Source: Collybiopsis luxurians FD-317 M1 (lineage: Eukaryota > Basidiomycota > Agaricomycetes > Agaricales > Omphalotaceae). Taken from it: DNA of 64,000 nt. A program made the position numbers and the translations under genes. Below the pieces are notes generated by a model. That model did not search any database, was not told the origin of the DNA, and saw nothing but the letters and a program-made list of their open reading frames with translations. Of this stretch, positions 35,673 to 47,720 are shown in pieces. Every line of letters begins with the position of its first letter. The stretch's first letter is position 1. The stretch is taken from contig KN834824.1 of NCBI GenBank assembly GCA_000827265.1, forward strand, positions 93,841-157,840, written 5' to 3'.

Positions 35673-36127
35673 TTAAAGCTGGACGGGGACACAGCCAATA
35701 GAAATGAGGCCACCTATTTTAAGGAATCATCAGTATCTGGGCACGTAGGACAATGATGCGAAGGGCATGAGCGTACCGTGGCTGTTGTCCTGACAGCAGA
35801 CAGCCTGAGCAGAGCTTGAGAAAGGGAAGGAATCAGCACTTCGGCAAGCGTTGAAGGTAACGTCGAAACTTACCAGCCACTGCCTCCAACACCGATGACA
35901 GTGATAGGGGAGCAAGTCAGACCAACATCGACGTTCAAGTTCTGGAGGACAATGCCGAGAAGGCCAAGGAGGATGCCCACAGCAGGGTTGGAGGCACTTT
36001 GGACACTGTTGCAGCACTGGACGGGACCAGTGGTGCAGCTGCTGGCTGGTTCACCTCCACGAGGGGCAGGTGTGGCGACCGCAAGAGTAGCGAGGGCGGC
36101 GGTGACAAAAGCGAATTTGAACTGCAT
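35673..36127 (-). CDS. Hyd-7: class I hydrophobin (PRGGEP subgroup)
   Basis: Exons 35874-36127, 35777-35814 and 35673-35713 give 110 residues. Segmental twin of Hyd-5, with [20 protein letters not shown] and [17 protein letters not shown] replacing Hyd-5's [12 protein letters not shown] and LQDLN. Exon 2/3 read [20 protein letters not shown] and CVPVQL. The TATA box at 36202-36207 lies 75 bp upstream, and the conserved upstream block lies at 36305-36415. Confidence 0.96.
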
Positions 36128-37559
36128 AATGAGTATAGATGGTACTTGAACGACGGCTGGGGTTGTTCGAGTGAAGAATTTGGGTAGTATTTGAACTTGC
36201 TTTTATACCATCCCTTCACTCCCAATGAGTACCTCATACTTGCAATACTCTCTAGCCACCCAACCTAACCGACGAGTCTCATTGTCTTTGCTAATAGAAG
36301 CACTGTCGAAGTGGAGCAACAAACGGGAGAAGTCGACATTGGGGTGGAGCTCTGTGAATTTAAGGCGATCAAACAATGTTGGTGCCTGGACGTACGTACA
36401 TCGAAAACGAGGTGATCGGGCATTTGCGCATATAATGACCTTAACGGACTAATGAACTCAGTTGCGGGAAGGACTTAAATTTCTATCAAGAGTTTCGTCT
36501 TCTTCCTCGGCGGGTTTTCATCGAAAATCTTCAGGATGGTAATCCGAACGCTGTCCGGGTGATAGTTTAACGATAATGCAAAACATCCGAGTGCGCAGAC
36601 CCAGATGTGACGGTTTTGCCACATGCAGGCCTCATTAAACCCGACTCCCGGCATGGCATTCAAGGTAAGTATTTCTGTCGCTCGTTTGAGGAGTCGCTGG
36701 TCATAAGGTACTTAACATAGAAAGAGTTTCGGAACTACTTCCTGTCATCTTGCATTCCCCACGTCGTCCGTCTGTTTTGTTCAGGGCAGGACTTAAAATA
36801 TGTATGCATTCCATCTGACAAAATTCCGATTGCTTGGCTTTGCATACTCTGAAAATACACACTCGCCAGTCGTGGGGATCGATTCAATTAGAGAAATCCC
36901 TTGGGGTATAGATCGAAGTGGCTTTGCCAAGAAATCGAAGCTTCATTAGCTACAGCTCGAGGGAGAGGTTCTTACTAGTACATACCGGCGATATAACTCC
37001 CGAGGTTTCATTGTAGAAAATCCCACCTACAATGACCGTTTTAGGTTTTTATCGATGGGTCATATAGTTCGGCGGATAACTTGACGTTCGGACACAGAAT
37101 AGATCAGTTGAAGACGGCGAACTTGCGGATAAACATACCGGGGTTGAATGGAGGTGACAGGTGAACAGTAAGCTCTTTCAAGAACCAAGCTAAGCTTCCG
37201 TCTCACAGCTTCTTCCTCAGACTGGTCCTTTCAGTAAAAATTCGGTAGAGTCTCTCTTGCGAGACACTTTCCGTGACTCCTATGGATCATGAACTTGCGA
37301 TTCCGTGAATTTCTCCCGATTGTGCTGTGGCTCTTGAAGAATCTCCTTTTGATCCATTTAAGAGCTATTATCATAGTGGTAGAGGTTTGCGTTGATATAA
37401 ACATTTGAGCTCAGAATCGCCTGGATGTAGAGTCTAAGCATAGAGGAGCTGTTGTTCCGCCTAAAGTGACTGAAAAGCGCGCTATACACCAAACGTTACA
37501 TGTAAAAATTATTCTAACACCCCAGCGGTTGTCAAAGTAGTAACATCCCTCTCGAAGAT

Positions 37560-38420
37560 CGTGTCAGGCCTAGATCAGCCTAGAATAAGAGTCGATGCCC
37601 AAAGATGAGTCACTGTCAGCCTTTCAGGAACCAGTACTCCAAAAAACGTGACATCGTAAACCTTGCTTTGACCTCAATTCCTTCTCCGTCACGAATCTCA
37701 ACGGGGGAAACGATAGGCGCTTCTATCGGTCGCGTACGAGCTCCTTGAATACATGCCAGAACCCTGTCTTGCCACTGCCATGGAACAGCAGTAAGTGTTA
37801 CCTTCTCCATAAGGCACCATTCACAGGAAATATTTCGGCTCCTAAAACCCTTGCTCGCAACTTCCATTTATTCCGAAGAATCATGCCGTACGCAGTACCC
37901 AAATCGGCTCAGATGCAAATATTACCAGGCCAATGTACCGTGTCGAGGACGACATCTTAATCATTTTGATCCTACGGAATGCCATGTCAAATGGCGCAAT
38001 ATTAAACCACTCCACAAGATGCGACACTGGCGAATAAAATCAAAGGTTCCTTTTCCTAGATAAGATGCCGAAAGCATGAGAGCGATGGGCCGAGTGCGAA
38101 GCTAGCGCAACTGAATGCAACCAGCGTTATAGCCCATGCGTCAGGTAAGCAATTCAGTATTGATGAGAAAGGGAGTATAAATTCAAATTCGACCTTCGCC
38201 CACTCTTTTTCCTACTCGAGCAAAACTTATTTTCGTTCCCCCAACACCCAAGCCAAACAGAAAGGTAAGTTTTCCGAAAGAGTGACTCTTCGAGGTCTCC
38301 CTAGCTGACAATTTCGCAGTTTCCTGTTAAAGCGCGAGTCCCAACGTCAAATCTTTGCGGTACATTACCTGGCCAGACAATAGTAAGTCCAGCAACATCC
38401 CTGTCCACTTATTCACTCAC
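37560..38420 (+). promoter_or_regulatory. Promoter-like module, copy 1 of 3
   Basis: Shares ordered motifs with 43310-44420 and 60805-61740: CGTGACATCGTAAACCTTGC, AAGGCACCATTCACAGGAAAT, CGACATCTTAATCATTTTGA, then an invariant 18-mer TCAGGTAAGCAATTCAGT (38141-38158), a TATA box (TATAAA, about 38178), a CT-rich tract and a leader with a possible GTAAGT...CGCAG intron (38274-38320). No coding sequence conserved between the three copies follows. It looks like the promoter and leader of a gene that is gone, or of a non-coding transcript. Confidence 0.55.
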
Positions 38421-38539
38421 AGTGTACCACCCTCTCGCTCGTCGTGTCTGCAGAGGCAGCAAGTGACAGACCATACTCGAGAAATTCAAAAGAGCACGGT
38501 TCGAGGGAGAAATATATTGGAGGGATGACTAGCGAGAGC

Positions 38540-38660
38540 CAGAAGCTCCTCACGAGCATGCTGGACTCGTAAGGCAGGGGTGCCAAAACTGAGTTTGAAT
38601 TGCATGCTTGGGAGGATTATAGTACTTGAACGACGACTGCTGGATGTAAGATTCAAATTC
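38540..38660 (-). pseudogene. Hydrophobin start-only relic 1
   Basis: The ATG at 38603-38605 begins MQFKLSFGTPALR; the first five codons and the leader (CCAGCAGTCGTCGTTCAAGT at about 38625-38645) match the array hydrophobins, then homology stops. No cysteine-bearing part, no exons 2-3 and no TATA box at the usual distance. A 5' scrap left by deletion or rearrangement. Confidence 0.75.
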
Positions 38661-38689
38661 AAACCATTTTTCTTTCTCTTTCTACAATG

Positions 38690-41090
38690 TCGACCCGAAC
38701 TTCAGCTCTCGATCAGATAAGAGAGCCATGTCTGTGTGACGAGAATATGAATGAACTTTATTGCGAACCGTTGTACTAAGCCTTTCGCTTCTTATCTTCC
38801 GTGTTTACCAAAGTGCTATTTCCAGAAAGTCGGATTTAATACGGTAACCGTCCTCCATTCTAATCCGTCCATCCGTCAAGGAGTTGCATTATCAAGTCCT
38901 TACGCGCTGAGAATTAATTCAAGTTGTATCTGATGCTAGAGTCATAATTTTCCTCGGGGTTGGCAACATGTATTAGACTTGGCTAGGTTGCGCAGGGTGC
39001 TAGTGGTATTGGGTGACGCTGTGGTTATTCTTGGTGTCGCGAGGAATGCTCGGGTGACGGTTGGTTGGATGCTGAGTGACGTCCCCGTCACTTTTGGTGA
39101 CGCCGAGGTCTTTTATAGTAGTGCCAAAGTCATTTGAGGGGACGCTGGGGTAACACTGAGGGACGCTGGGTGACAGTAGGGTTACGGGTGGTGACGCTAG
39201 GGCATGAATATTGAATGGGTGACGCCGTCTAATCCAAGGTGAGCGTACAAATGGTCTACGAAAATTCAAATAGATTACTGAAGGATAGATAATTATGTTT
39301 ACTTGTCCTGTAACAATCACCGAAACACGCTACTTTCCTATCAAGTGCTATGTGTCTGAGGGATACTCTTTGTTAACGGCTTGGGTTTTGCCATTTTGGT
39401 CGTGAGGATTTCTTTTCTTTTCTGTAGCCATTTCGTGCTGGTCATCTTTGAAATTGGGGCCCATCTACCCAAAAAGAAAATCGGCGGAACGATATCGGTG
39501 ACCATGAGAATCTAATCAAACCAGTAGCTCTGGATGTCATGGACGTAAATCCATTCTTGACAAAATTCTAAACATAGTGAGAGCTTGGAACGTAGTCCAA
39601 AGCAATTAAATTATACTTACAAAAAATCCAGACACGGATTCATTTAAATAGTGTATAGGTAGTGATTATGCTGGATGCTTGATTAGACTGTGAGCGACGA
39701 AATGTGTTGTAAGTTACTTAATGATGAGCACGGTATAATGTTTTGGTGACACTACCTGCACCTGATGGTCATATTTGAGTGACGCTTGGATGTGGTGACG
39801 CCGGATGGGTGACGCCAGGTGATGCTTGGTGACGCTAGTAGGGGACGCCACTGGATGACGCTTTATGTTCTATGCTCAAAAAGGGTGCTGGCCCAATCAT
39901 GAATTCGAAGCATCGGCAGTGCAACGCGGTTGTCATTTTCCAGGACAATGGCGTACCGGAACATAAAAATACATGAAGTGACCGATTACCTTCATTTTCT
40001 CTTTGTAAGTATACGGGCTAACTATTTGGTCGAGTCCCCTTACTAAACAGGCATCTCGCATTCCTATTCAGCTTCTCGAGCAAGCTGTCTCTCTCAAATT
40101 TTAAGCAAGAGGATTCTCCAGCATGTAAGTTTCACGTTTAAACAAAATCATTTTCACCCTGTCTCATAAATGAAATATCTGTAGAGAGTGTGTGAAATTA
40201 AAGCACCTGTCATGGATACATATAGTTAATCATAGTCTCGACTCGCCTGTACCTATTCGTCTCTGTCTCTTCCATTCTATTATATTCTAGTATATTCGAT
40301 ACATTTACTCCTTTCCATCTAATATGTATACGATTTCTTTGACGCTTGATGACCGGACAGCCTGGTCCTTAAGTAGTAAGTGTTCAATCGTGTAACATCA
40401 TCTTAAACCTACTCTTTGGCAATAATCTTACATCTTGATTAATCGTAAAACTTTTTCCTCTCAACCATGACGACGCGCTAGCTCCCAAGTGATTGTAACG
40501 TCAGCCTACTAATCTCAGGCTCTTCAAAGTTGCTTGCAGATGCCTGACTACTTTCTAAGCTTCTTGTTTTCTCTGATTGAAATAAAGAGCCAGAATACCG
40601 AGTTAGTTGGGCTGATTACGCTATGAACCAGGTAGTGAAATAAATAAATGCTTTACCTAGCCAGCTCCCTGTAAATCTTCGGCATCTGGAACTGGTAAGT
40701 AGACATAGCGGGAAAGAAGAGCGACAGAAGAGGGCATAGATTCTCCAGTTTCTCAAAGAAGTAACCTGAAGACGGAGACGTAAAGCTTATTGAAGAGTGT
40801 GAGGCTCGCTGTATGTCAAAGCTAGACATCCGACTCGGAAACGGTGGGCTCACTGCGGAAAAGTTATTCCAGAAGATGATCAGATATTGATAACTCTTTC
40901 CGTTTGGTTTTACTACACATTTTCTGACTAACATACAAGTCATACAAAAATCGACATCCTAAAGATACAGTCCTGAAAGAACGACCACCCCAAGTTTCCC
41001 TCGACGATAGACAGGTCATTATAAAAACTGGATGACCCTGCTACAGCACACAGTTGAGCTCGTGTTTGGGCCGTTGCGAATACATGTTGG
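38690..41090. other. Gene-poor region with TGACGC-rich patches
   Basis: The motif GGTGACGC(C/T) is repeated irregularly at about 39010-39235 and 39745-39860, always in the same orientation; a similar patch sits at 14440-14545. Between and after them no gene is recognised; frames at 39000-39320 and 40653-40943 (minus) lack support. Sequence at 40000-40150 has CT-rich and GTAAGT words suggestive of an old promoter or exon, unassigned. Confidence 0.45.
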
Positions 41091-41094
41091 CTGA

Positions 41095-41548
41095 TTACAG
41101 CTGGACGGGGACACATCCAATGGAGATGAGGCCACCTATTCGAATATTTTATCAGAACCAAAACAAGTAAGATAAAAAGATGAGAGCATAGGCGTACCGT
41201 GGCTGTTGTCCTCACAGCAGACGGCCTGAGCAGAGCTTGAGAAAGAGGAGGAATGAGCACTTCGACAAGCGTTGAAGCTGAGATTAATACTTACCAGCCA
41301 CTGCCGCCAACACCGATGACAGTGATGGGGTCGCAAGTCAGACCAACGAGGACGTCCAAGTTCTGGAGGACGATGCCGAGGAGGGCAAGGATGCCAGCGG
41401 CAGCAGGGCTGGAGGCACTTTCGACGGTGTTGCAGCACTGGACGGGACCAGTGGTGCAGCTGCTGGCTGGTTCACCTCCGCGAGGAGCAGGTGTGGCGAC
41501 CGCAAGAGTAGCGAGGGCGGCGGTGACAAAAGCGAATTTGAACTGCAT
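41095..41548 (-). CDS. Hyd-8: class I hydrophobin (PRGGEP subgroup)
   Basis: Exons 41295-41548, 41198-41235 and 41095-41135 give 110 residues. The open frame runs further upstream to 41689, but the start is placed at 41548 because [20 protein letters not shown] matches all other members and the TATA box (41623-41629) is 75 bp upstream of it, inside the longer frame. It has [32 protein letters not shown], then [20 protein letters not shown] and CVPVQL. Exon 2 has E rather than Q after CC. A conserved upstream block lies at 41805-41915. Confidence 0.96.
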
Positions 41549-41949
41549 GATGAGTAGAGAGAGTACTTGAACGACGGCTGCTGGTTGTTCGAGTGAAGAA
41601 TCTTGGTCAGATTCTGACCAGCTTATATACGACCCCCTTCTCAACCAGCCCCAACCCCATCTCCCAATGAATACTCCACCAAAGAGCACTTCACGATTAC
41701 CCGGTGGCCTGACTGTATACCCTTGGAGACCTCCACACTATCTGGCCACAAGTAACTGACGAGTCCACCTCCAAACGAAAATTGTCTTCGCGAAGAAAAC
41801 TGCCGAAGTGGAGCAACAAACGGGAGAAGTCGACATTGAGGTGGAGCCCTTGTGAATTTATGGTGTTCCAACAGTGTTGGTGCCTTAAAATACGTTCCTT
41901 GAAACGAGGCGATCGGGTGTCCATCGAGTACAGTACATCGACGGTATTC

Positions 41950-43309
41950 ACTATAATGGACTAATGAAATGAAAAAATTGAATCACGGGAAGGCTTTAAA
42001 TTGCTGTCGAGGACACTGACGGACTCTCAGGCTACTGGATTACTGAATTGCCCCCGCATCCGGGGTACGAAGAACGCCTCCCATTTTCGTCTTCTCGACA
42101 TCAGCTCCTCGATGAAACTTGGGTGTTTCGAGGGGCGTGATAAGTCTCGGCTACTCAAACATGCCCACTGGGAATTTTTGAGCTACGTGTTGCGAAATCC
42201 TGAGAGGCTGGTAGCTCAACGATGATCCCGTAACCACCCTGCCATGTTCATGATGAAGCATGTTCGATATTTGAATTTCAATGCAATCACAACACAAGTC
42301 CACGATGGAGATGAAAAGATTTTACCATTCACTTGAAGACCTCACTAACCCCGACGTGAACGGCATGCGTGACGTCGAAGGCGTTTTTCTGAGTCTCTCT
42401 CTCGGCGGGCATATGAACATAGAATAACGAGACGACAAGCGCATCTGTCACACTAAACCAAGTCAGAAGGGGATCCAATCTCTTCAAAAACGGACAGATT
42501 TTAACACAGAAAGGATACCTTTTTATTTACCATGAGGTTCAGTGTCGTAAAGACAGTACATGTATGCTTCTGTTCTGTGTATGGCAGGCTGTAGAGATGT
42601 GTATCAAAAACAAAGGACCGGCAGCTTGGCTTAGTGACTTGGACATTCTGGAAAAGAAGACTCCGTTCACGGGGATCACTGGAATCAATTGGGAAAAAGA
42701 TTGTTTGGGGATGAAGGCCAAAGAAGTGTCGCCAAGAAATGAAAGCTTCACGAACTGCAGGTTAACGAAAACAGGAAGGTGGATTCTTGTATAAACCCCG
42801 CGTCTCCACAAAAAAAAAAGAGGGTGCAGATCTAGAAGACGTAAGTACATAACTTCCGCGGACTATCTTGAGTTTTGGAAGCGCAAATCAGCTGAGGACG
42901 GAAAAGTTCCGGAGGCGAAGGGGGTGGAGCTCGTCTGAGCCATGCTCTGCCCCTCCTCTTTGTCCCCTCTCTCTGAGTGGCGGTTAAGATACATCGCGCC
43001 TGTTTCATCTCTCGTTCAGCTACCTTTCAATATTCCCGTAGACTATAAACCTCCCAATTTCGTTCACAATCGTCTTTCGGAGTTTGTTGTGGCTTTTTTG
43101 AATTTTTACGAAAATTATGGCAGTGAAAACTTCGCGTCCGTTGATACGTGCGCATGTGTTATGCTCGAGACTCTCTGAATGGTCAAATATTCGATGGAAT
43201 ACTTTTCCCGCCGTCGCTGTTCGAAGAAGGAGCGGGGTGATTATATACTACTAATACCTACGCACTTTGAATCACCAATTCTGCACTCTCCTTACAGCAT
43301 CCAACGTGA
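41950..43309. other. Intergenic, no gene recognised
   Basis: Short frames (42001-42225, 42564-42794 and 42942-43178) show no family motif, signal or splice structure that I can support. Confidence 0.4.
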
Positions 43310-44420
43310 GATCGTGCCAGGCCTAGAACAGTCTAGACTAGCCTAGACTGAGCCTGAGCCTTGGTGAGTCACTGACACTAGGAACGACTACTTCGAAAAA
43401 ACGTGACTTCGTAAATCTTGCTTTGACCTTCCTTCCTGAAACTTTTCCACTACGTTTCTCGATTCGAGATCTACGCCCGATGAGCCCCTTTGACAACAAG
43501 TCGTTGAATGTCTTAAAAGGCTATCACCATGCCAGAGCCCTGTATTTCCCACCTTCCCAATAGATCACCGCAGTAAGTTATACTTACTGCACTGTCGCCA
43601 TAAGGCACCATTGACAGGAAATATTTTCCAGTTCCAGAAGTCCTGTTCACGCTTTCTATACCTCCCTAAATCTCCTTGCCGGTGCTGTACGTAGTCACAG
43701 AACAAGACGAGCCAAAGATGAGCGGGTATCGAATCGGTATAGATACCGTTTTACTCGTCAAAAGCGTATAGGGGCCAATCATTGTGCCGATGTACTACCC
43801 TGTTGAGAAGGACACGCTGATCGAGATTCGATATCATCCAATGTGGTTGAGGGTCCTTGTTCTCACCTACCATTTCCCATCAAGGTTCCTGCCGAGAGTT
43901 CAAATCATGTCAATGTACCTTGCCAGTCGAAGACGACATTCCTTTTAATCATTCGTATATTTGATCCTACGGACTCCCATGTACGTCCATCATATTGTTA
44001 GTCCAATACATTGCGCATACAAGTATGTATGTGCTATACATATGTAACGGTATCAGCTAAGAGCATTATTAAAAGCCCTTTCCCTAGATAGGATACCGAG
44101 ACCCGAAAAGCTCATGGGCGCAATGAGCATGAGAGGGGGGAGCCAAAAGCCGGGTGCGAGGCTGGCGGAACTTCTGGTGGAAAGAAGGAAAACACTCCAC
44201 TCAGGGTTCTGTTTCTTCAAAAAATTAATGGCGTTTTTGAATGACGATCCCTCGGTGAGTCAGGTAAGCAATTCAGTGGGGGAGGAGGGGAGGTATAAAT
44301 AAATACGGAACTTGCCTCTCCCTTGATACTTTTCCTTCCCGCCTAGTATTCGAGCTTGGATACTCTCGCTCTGTCGTGGTTTTTTTTTTTTTTGGTCTTG
44401 GGTTGGGCTCCTTGATTAAC
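43310..44420 (+). promoter_or_regulatory. Promoter-like module, copy 2 of 3
   Basis: Carries CGTGACTTCGTAAATCTTGC (43402), AAGGCACCATTGACAGGAAAT, CGACATTCCTTTTAATCATT, the 18-mer at 44260-44277, GGTATAAATAAATA about 15 bp later, and CT-rich DNA. It is followed near 44535-44550 by CTTCTCACGAGCGTG, which matches CTCCTCACGAGCATG before relic 1, so this unit originally extended into the same flank. Confidence 0.55.
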
Positions 44421-44639
44421 TTTTGTGAAAACCAGAGACCGAGACTACAGATCCAGATCGTAGAGCATAACGTGTTAGACGTGAACCAGAAAGGAAAAAG
44501 AGAGAAAGGGAGATGAAAAGGCGGGAGAGGCTTCTCACGAGCGTGTAGTACTTGGGAGGGTTTGTAGCTTTGATTGGCTTGGTCGGGGGCCGCCGAAATT
44601 GAAGTGAAACTTGAAGGGCCGGGAGGTGGGACCGCACCT

Positions 44640-45100
44640 GGGCACTGGGATCAAAAATTTATTTTCCTGCCTTCTTTTTCTGTCGAAACGGTGTAGTTTA
44701 TACTGTCGTTCTTGGGACCAGGATAAGCCTGGCTTCTCTAATCTCTCTTTTTTGTTTAGTTATAGGCTCTTTATTTATGGACGGGCAAGGAAACCGTGTG
44801 TCCGTGTGTGTGTGTGCGGTAGAATGAATTGGATGCCTTGCGAGCGCGTTGTGAAATAGGCAACTTCAATCTGACTTCTGATCTGATCCTTTGCTTTACT
44901 TTTGCATGCCTTCGTTCCTAGGGCCGTAGCTTCGGAGGATTGTTTGGCGATTCAATGCAGAAGCGTTTTCTTACCGTTCTTACAGCCACAGTGATCCGCC
45001 CACTGTTTTTTTTTTAATTACTGAAGAAGAGTTTTTTAATACTGTCCGAAGGACGGAGGTCAGAATCCAGATTGGAGTATGTGTGGAATTGTATTTACAT
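44640..45100. other. Intergenic, no gene recognised
   Basis: Contains T-tracts and a short GTGTGTGTG run near 44800; nothing else recognised. Confidence 0.4.
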
Positions 45101-45101
45101 A

Positions 45102-46060
45102 CTTGCCTTCTTCGTGCCGATTGAAACGAAATCCAGAAGGAAGCTTGAAGTACTTATATGTATGGGGGGGGGACGAGATTCAACGCGAATCTCTAAAAAT
45201 ACGTAGGTTTATCTGGGGTTCCGGTTACTTAGCGCTTTTTTGATCTTCTGAGACTTGCCTTCTTCGTGCTGATCGAAATCCGGAAGGAAGCTTAGAGTAC
45301 TTATATGTATGGAGGGATGGGGGGACGAGATTCAACGCAGATCTCTAAAAATACGTAGGTTTGTCTAGGGTTCCGGTTATCTATGGCCAAGTATATTTCG
45401 AGATTCTCCAGTGATTTATCTACGCCCACCCGATTGGCAGGGATCTTACCATACTTATGCATTCCATGTGTCATCCCGATTCTCGAAGAAGATAACGAGG
45501 ACCTGGACCCGGGATGATAGGTCTTTCAGGAGTATTCATTTCTTTTCGGTTCTTTTCTTTTGATATACTTCTACGAAGTTGTTCTTTGATAGGTTTCGAT
45601 GATACATGAACATATACTGCTCTACTTTATATGGCGAAAAATGTTGCACTGATCAATGCGCGGCAGAGGAGTTTCGATGCAGCTCTGCGGCGCTTTTTTG
45701 ATCTTCTGAGACTTGCCTTCTTCGTGCTGATCAAAATCCGGAAGGAAGCTTAGAATACTTATATGTATTGGCGGGGCAAGATTCAACGTAAATCTCTAAG
45801 TAGGGTTCCGGTTATCTATGGCCAAGTATGTTTCGAGATTTTTCAGTCTGGATTCTGAGCCCACCCGATTGGCAGGGATCTTACCATATGCATTCTATGT
45901 GCCATCCCGATTCCCGAAGGAGATAACGAGGACCAGAACCCGGGATGATAGGTCTTTGAGAGGTATTCGTTTCGTTTCTTTTCTTTTTTTATTTTGATGT
46001 ACTTACACGACACGAACTTCATTCTTTTGATAGGCTTCGATAATACTTACGCGGCATGGC
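45102..46060. repeat. Direct tandem repeat with a 458-bp unit
   Basis: GCGCTTTTTTGATCTTCTGA starts one unit at 45232 and the next at 45690; both run through CTTGCCTTCTTCGTGCTGAT, GGTTCCGGTTATCTATGGCC, CCACCCGATTGGCAGGGATC and GGGATGATAGGTCTTT. A partial third copy precedes them at 45102-45231. No conserved reading frame spans the unit. Confidence 0.85.
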
Positions 46061-46099
46061 ATGGTCTACAATCCGGATTCAGAACGCCTGGTTTCTAGA

Positions 46100-46890
46100 G
46101 ATGATTGCCGTGCTGATCCATTGAAACACCAATGACCATCGCCTTTAGGAGTGTTACAGGAGGAGGAGAAGACAATGTGTCAATTGACGCATGGCATAAT
46201 ACATACGTTGAACCTTAACATACTTTGATATGACTAGGTTTAGGTAGTTATTTTAGAGGTGCTCGAGACCCAACAGCCAATGCAAAGCCAGTTTGAGAAG
46301 GAGTTGCGGTTGTTATTCGTGACACTGACAGATGGGCCCGGCGGCAGCTTCGGCATCTTAGCTCTTGCCGAAGCATTGCAACTGACTCCGAGCAACGCAG
46401 CCAGATTCAAGAATACAGTAGTGGCACCCCATGCCCACCGTGCTTAATCTGCAACATTCCGTGATCTACAACTACACAAATTGTAATTTGAAAGGCAAGC
46501 ATTCAGGTCCGCATAGCTTGTATGGTAAATCCATGCATGTATGAATCTCTATGAAACACGGTTTGTGATAGTCCATACGGGGCCTGGAGGAGGAGGGTCC
46601 AAAGATTGAAACGTTGGATCATCACTAGTCGCAAGGCTAGGAAATATTTCTCGATCAGTAGTATAAGTATTGAATAGTAGCATTCTACAGATGAAACACT
46701 AGCGAAAATCTTTCCAAATAAATACAACGGTGTCAGATTACAGGTGATCCTAGTAGCGTGTTACCTTTTCCTTTGATTTATTAATCTATTCCTGTGTAAG
46801 TAGTAAGGTGTGTACGTTTTGAGTCTTGACGAAGCCCAAAATGAATGTACCGGACAACAGGAGCTGCATACGGGAAGAATAACTATTGGG
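46100..46890. other. Intergenic, no gene recognised
   Basis: The frame at 46259-46447 (62 codons) has no recognisable motif. Confidence 0.35.
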
Positions 46891-46892
46891 AA

Positions 46893-47720
46893 TCACTCGG
46901 ACGCATATGTCGGAGGAGGTGCATCTGACCTCCCCATTATAGAGTCTTCGTCGATGTCTATGCGGGCCTCGATCCGGTGCATATGCTGTACTACCCAGGT
47001 CATGGTATTCTGCAAGAATTCTAAACGAGCTTCCATCGGCTGCACACTACTTATATCACCCAACTCCGTTGGCCCCGCTGTTGTATGTGTGTTGTCTCCT
47101 GGTAGTATGGATGGATGCTCTAATGAAGGAAGATCACGATGGGGAGATGGTATCGACACAGCTGGTTGAGACATCTTTTCTCGTATTCTGCTGTTGCTCT
47201 CAAGTTGTTCCGCTGTAACAAGTAACTCCGAGTTCGTCAGTGGTGTTATTAGGTCACTTCGTTCACTCCGAGATCGTGCCCGACGTCGTCGACGGAGAAG
47301 AAAGAATATGGTCAGGGTGAGAATGACTAGTGCGGCTACCGATACGATGACAATCCCAGCAACGGCGGCGACGTTGACACTCGGAATTCTAGATGCGGTA
47401 TTGGTATCAGAACCGTACGAAGTGAACTGGGAGGAATACAAAAGATGTAGAGATAATGGGGTTGCTTAGAGAAGCGGATAGAATAATGTGACGAACCCTA
47501 TATTCTGCTGGGAAATTGGTGTCGAGTTGACAGCGCTGTCGGGAGTTACTGTGGAGGAGATTGGAGTACTTGAAAGTACGGAGGTGAAGGATTGACTGGT
47601 AATATTTTCACCGGGGGCTTGATTGTGACCATCTCCTCCTCCATTTCCTCCTCCATTTCCTCCATGTCCATTCCCGGTGCTATTATGGCTTAAGTATTGA
47701 ATATTTGGAATGCTTATCAC
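46893..47720 (-). CDS. Single-pass membrane protein with Ser/Thr-rich ectodomain (gene model approximate)
   Basis: Two minus-strand frames fit one gene: 47487-47720 (Gly/His/Asn-rich then Ser/Thr-rich, ...SSTPISSTVTPDSAVNSTP) and 46893 to about 47390 or 47428. The second starts with an extracellular tail and a strong transmembrane segment (VAAVAGIVIVSVAALVILTL), then a stop-transfer RRRRRARSRSER and a cytosolic tail with EARLEFLQNTMTWVVQHMHR and a final PPPTYASE (PPxY). The intron between them is uncertain: donor GG|GTTCGT near 47488 with acceptor TCTAG near 47390 keeps the frame, whereas the better-looking CTCCCAG at about 47430 does not. The true N-terminus, including any signal peptide, probably lies in an upstream exon. 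The layout resembles fungal wall-sensor-like membrane proteins, but no specific family is claimed. Confidence 0.55.

Larger units (their letters stand above)
32471..37008. repeat. Segmental duplication 2, copy 2 (Hyd-6 + Hyd-7 block)
   Basis: Collinear with 23275-27888 in the same orientation. Sequence identity is very high across genes and spacers, suggesting recent duplication or ongoing conversion. Differences are small indels, such as the extra ATCAGATCAAAAAGCCC near 35140. Confidence 0.93.

Noticed and set aside
38141..38158. TCAGGTAAGCAATTCAGT read as a micro-intron (donor GTAAGC, acceptor TTCAG)
   Set aside because: An 11-13 nt intron is too short to splice; position before a TATA-like box in three copies fits a promoter element better.
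41291..41689. Longer N-terminus for Hyd-8 starting at 41689
   Set aside because: It would overlap the TATA box and leader; the paralogues all start at MQFK.
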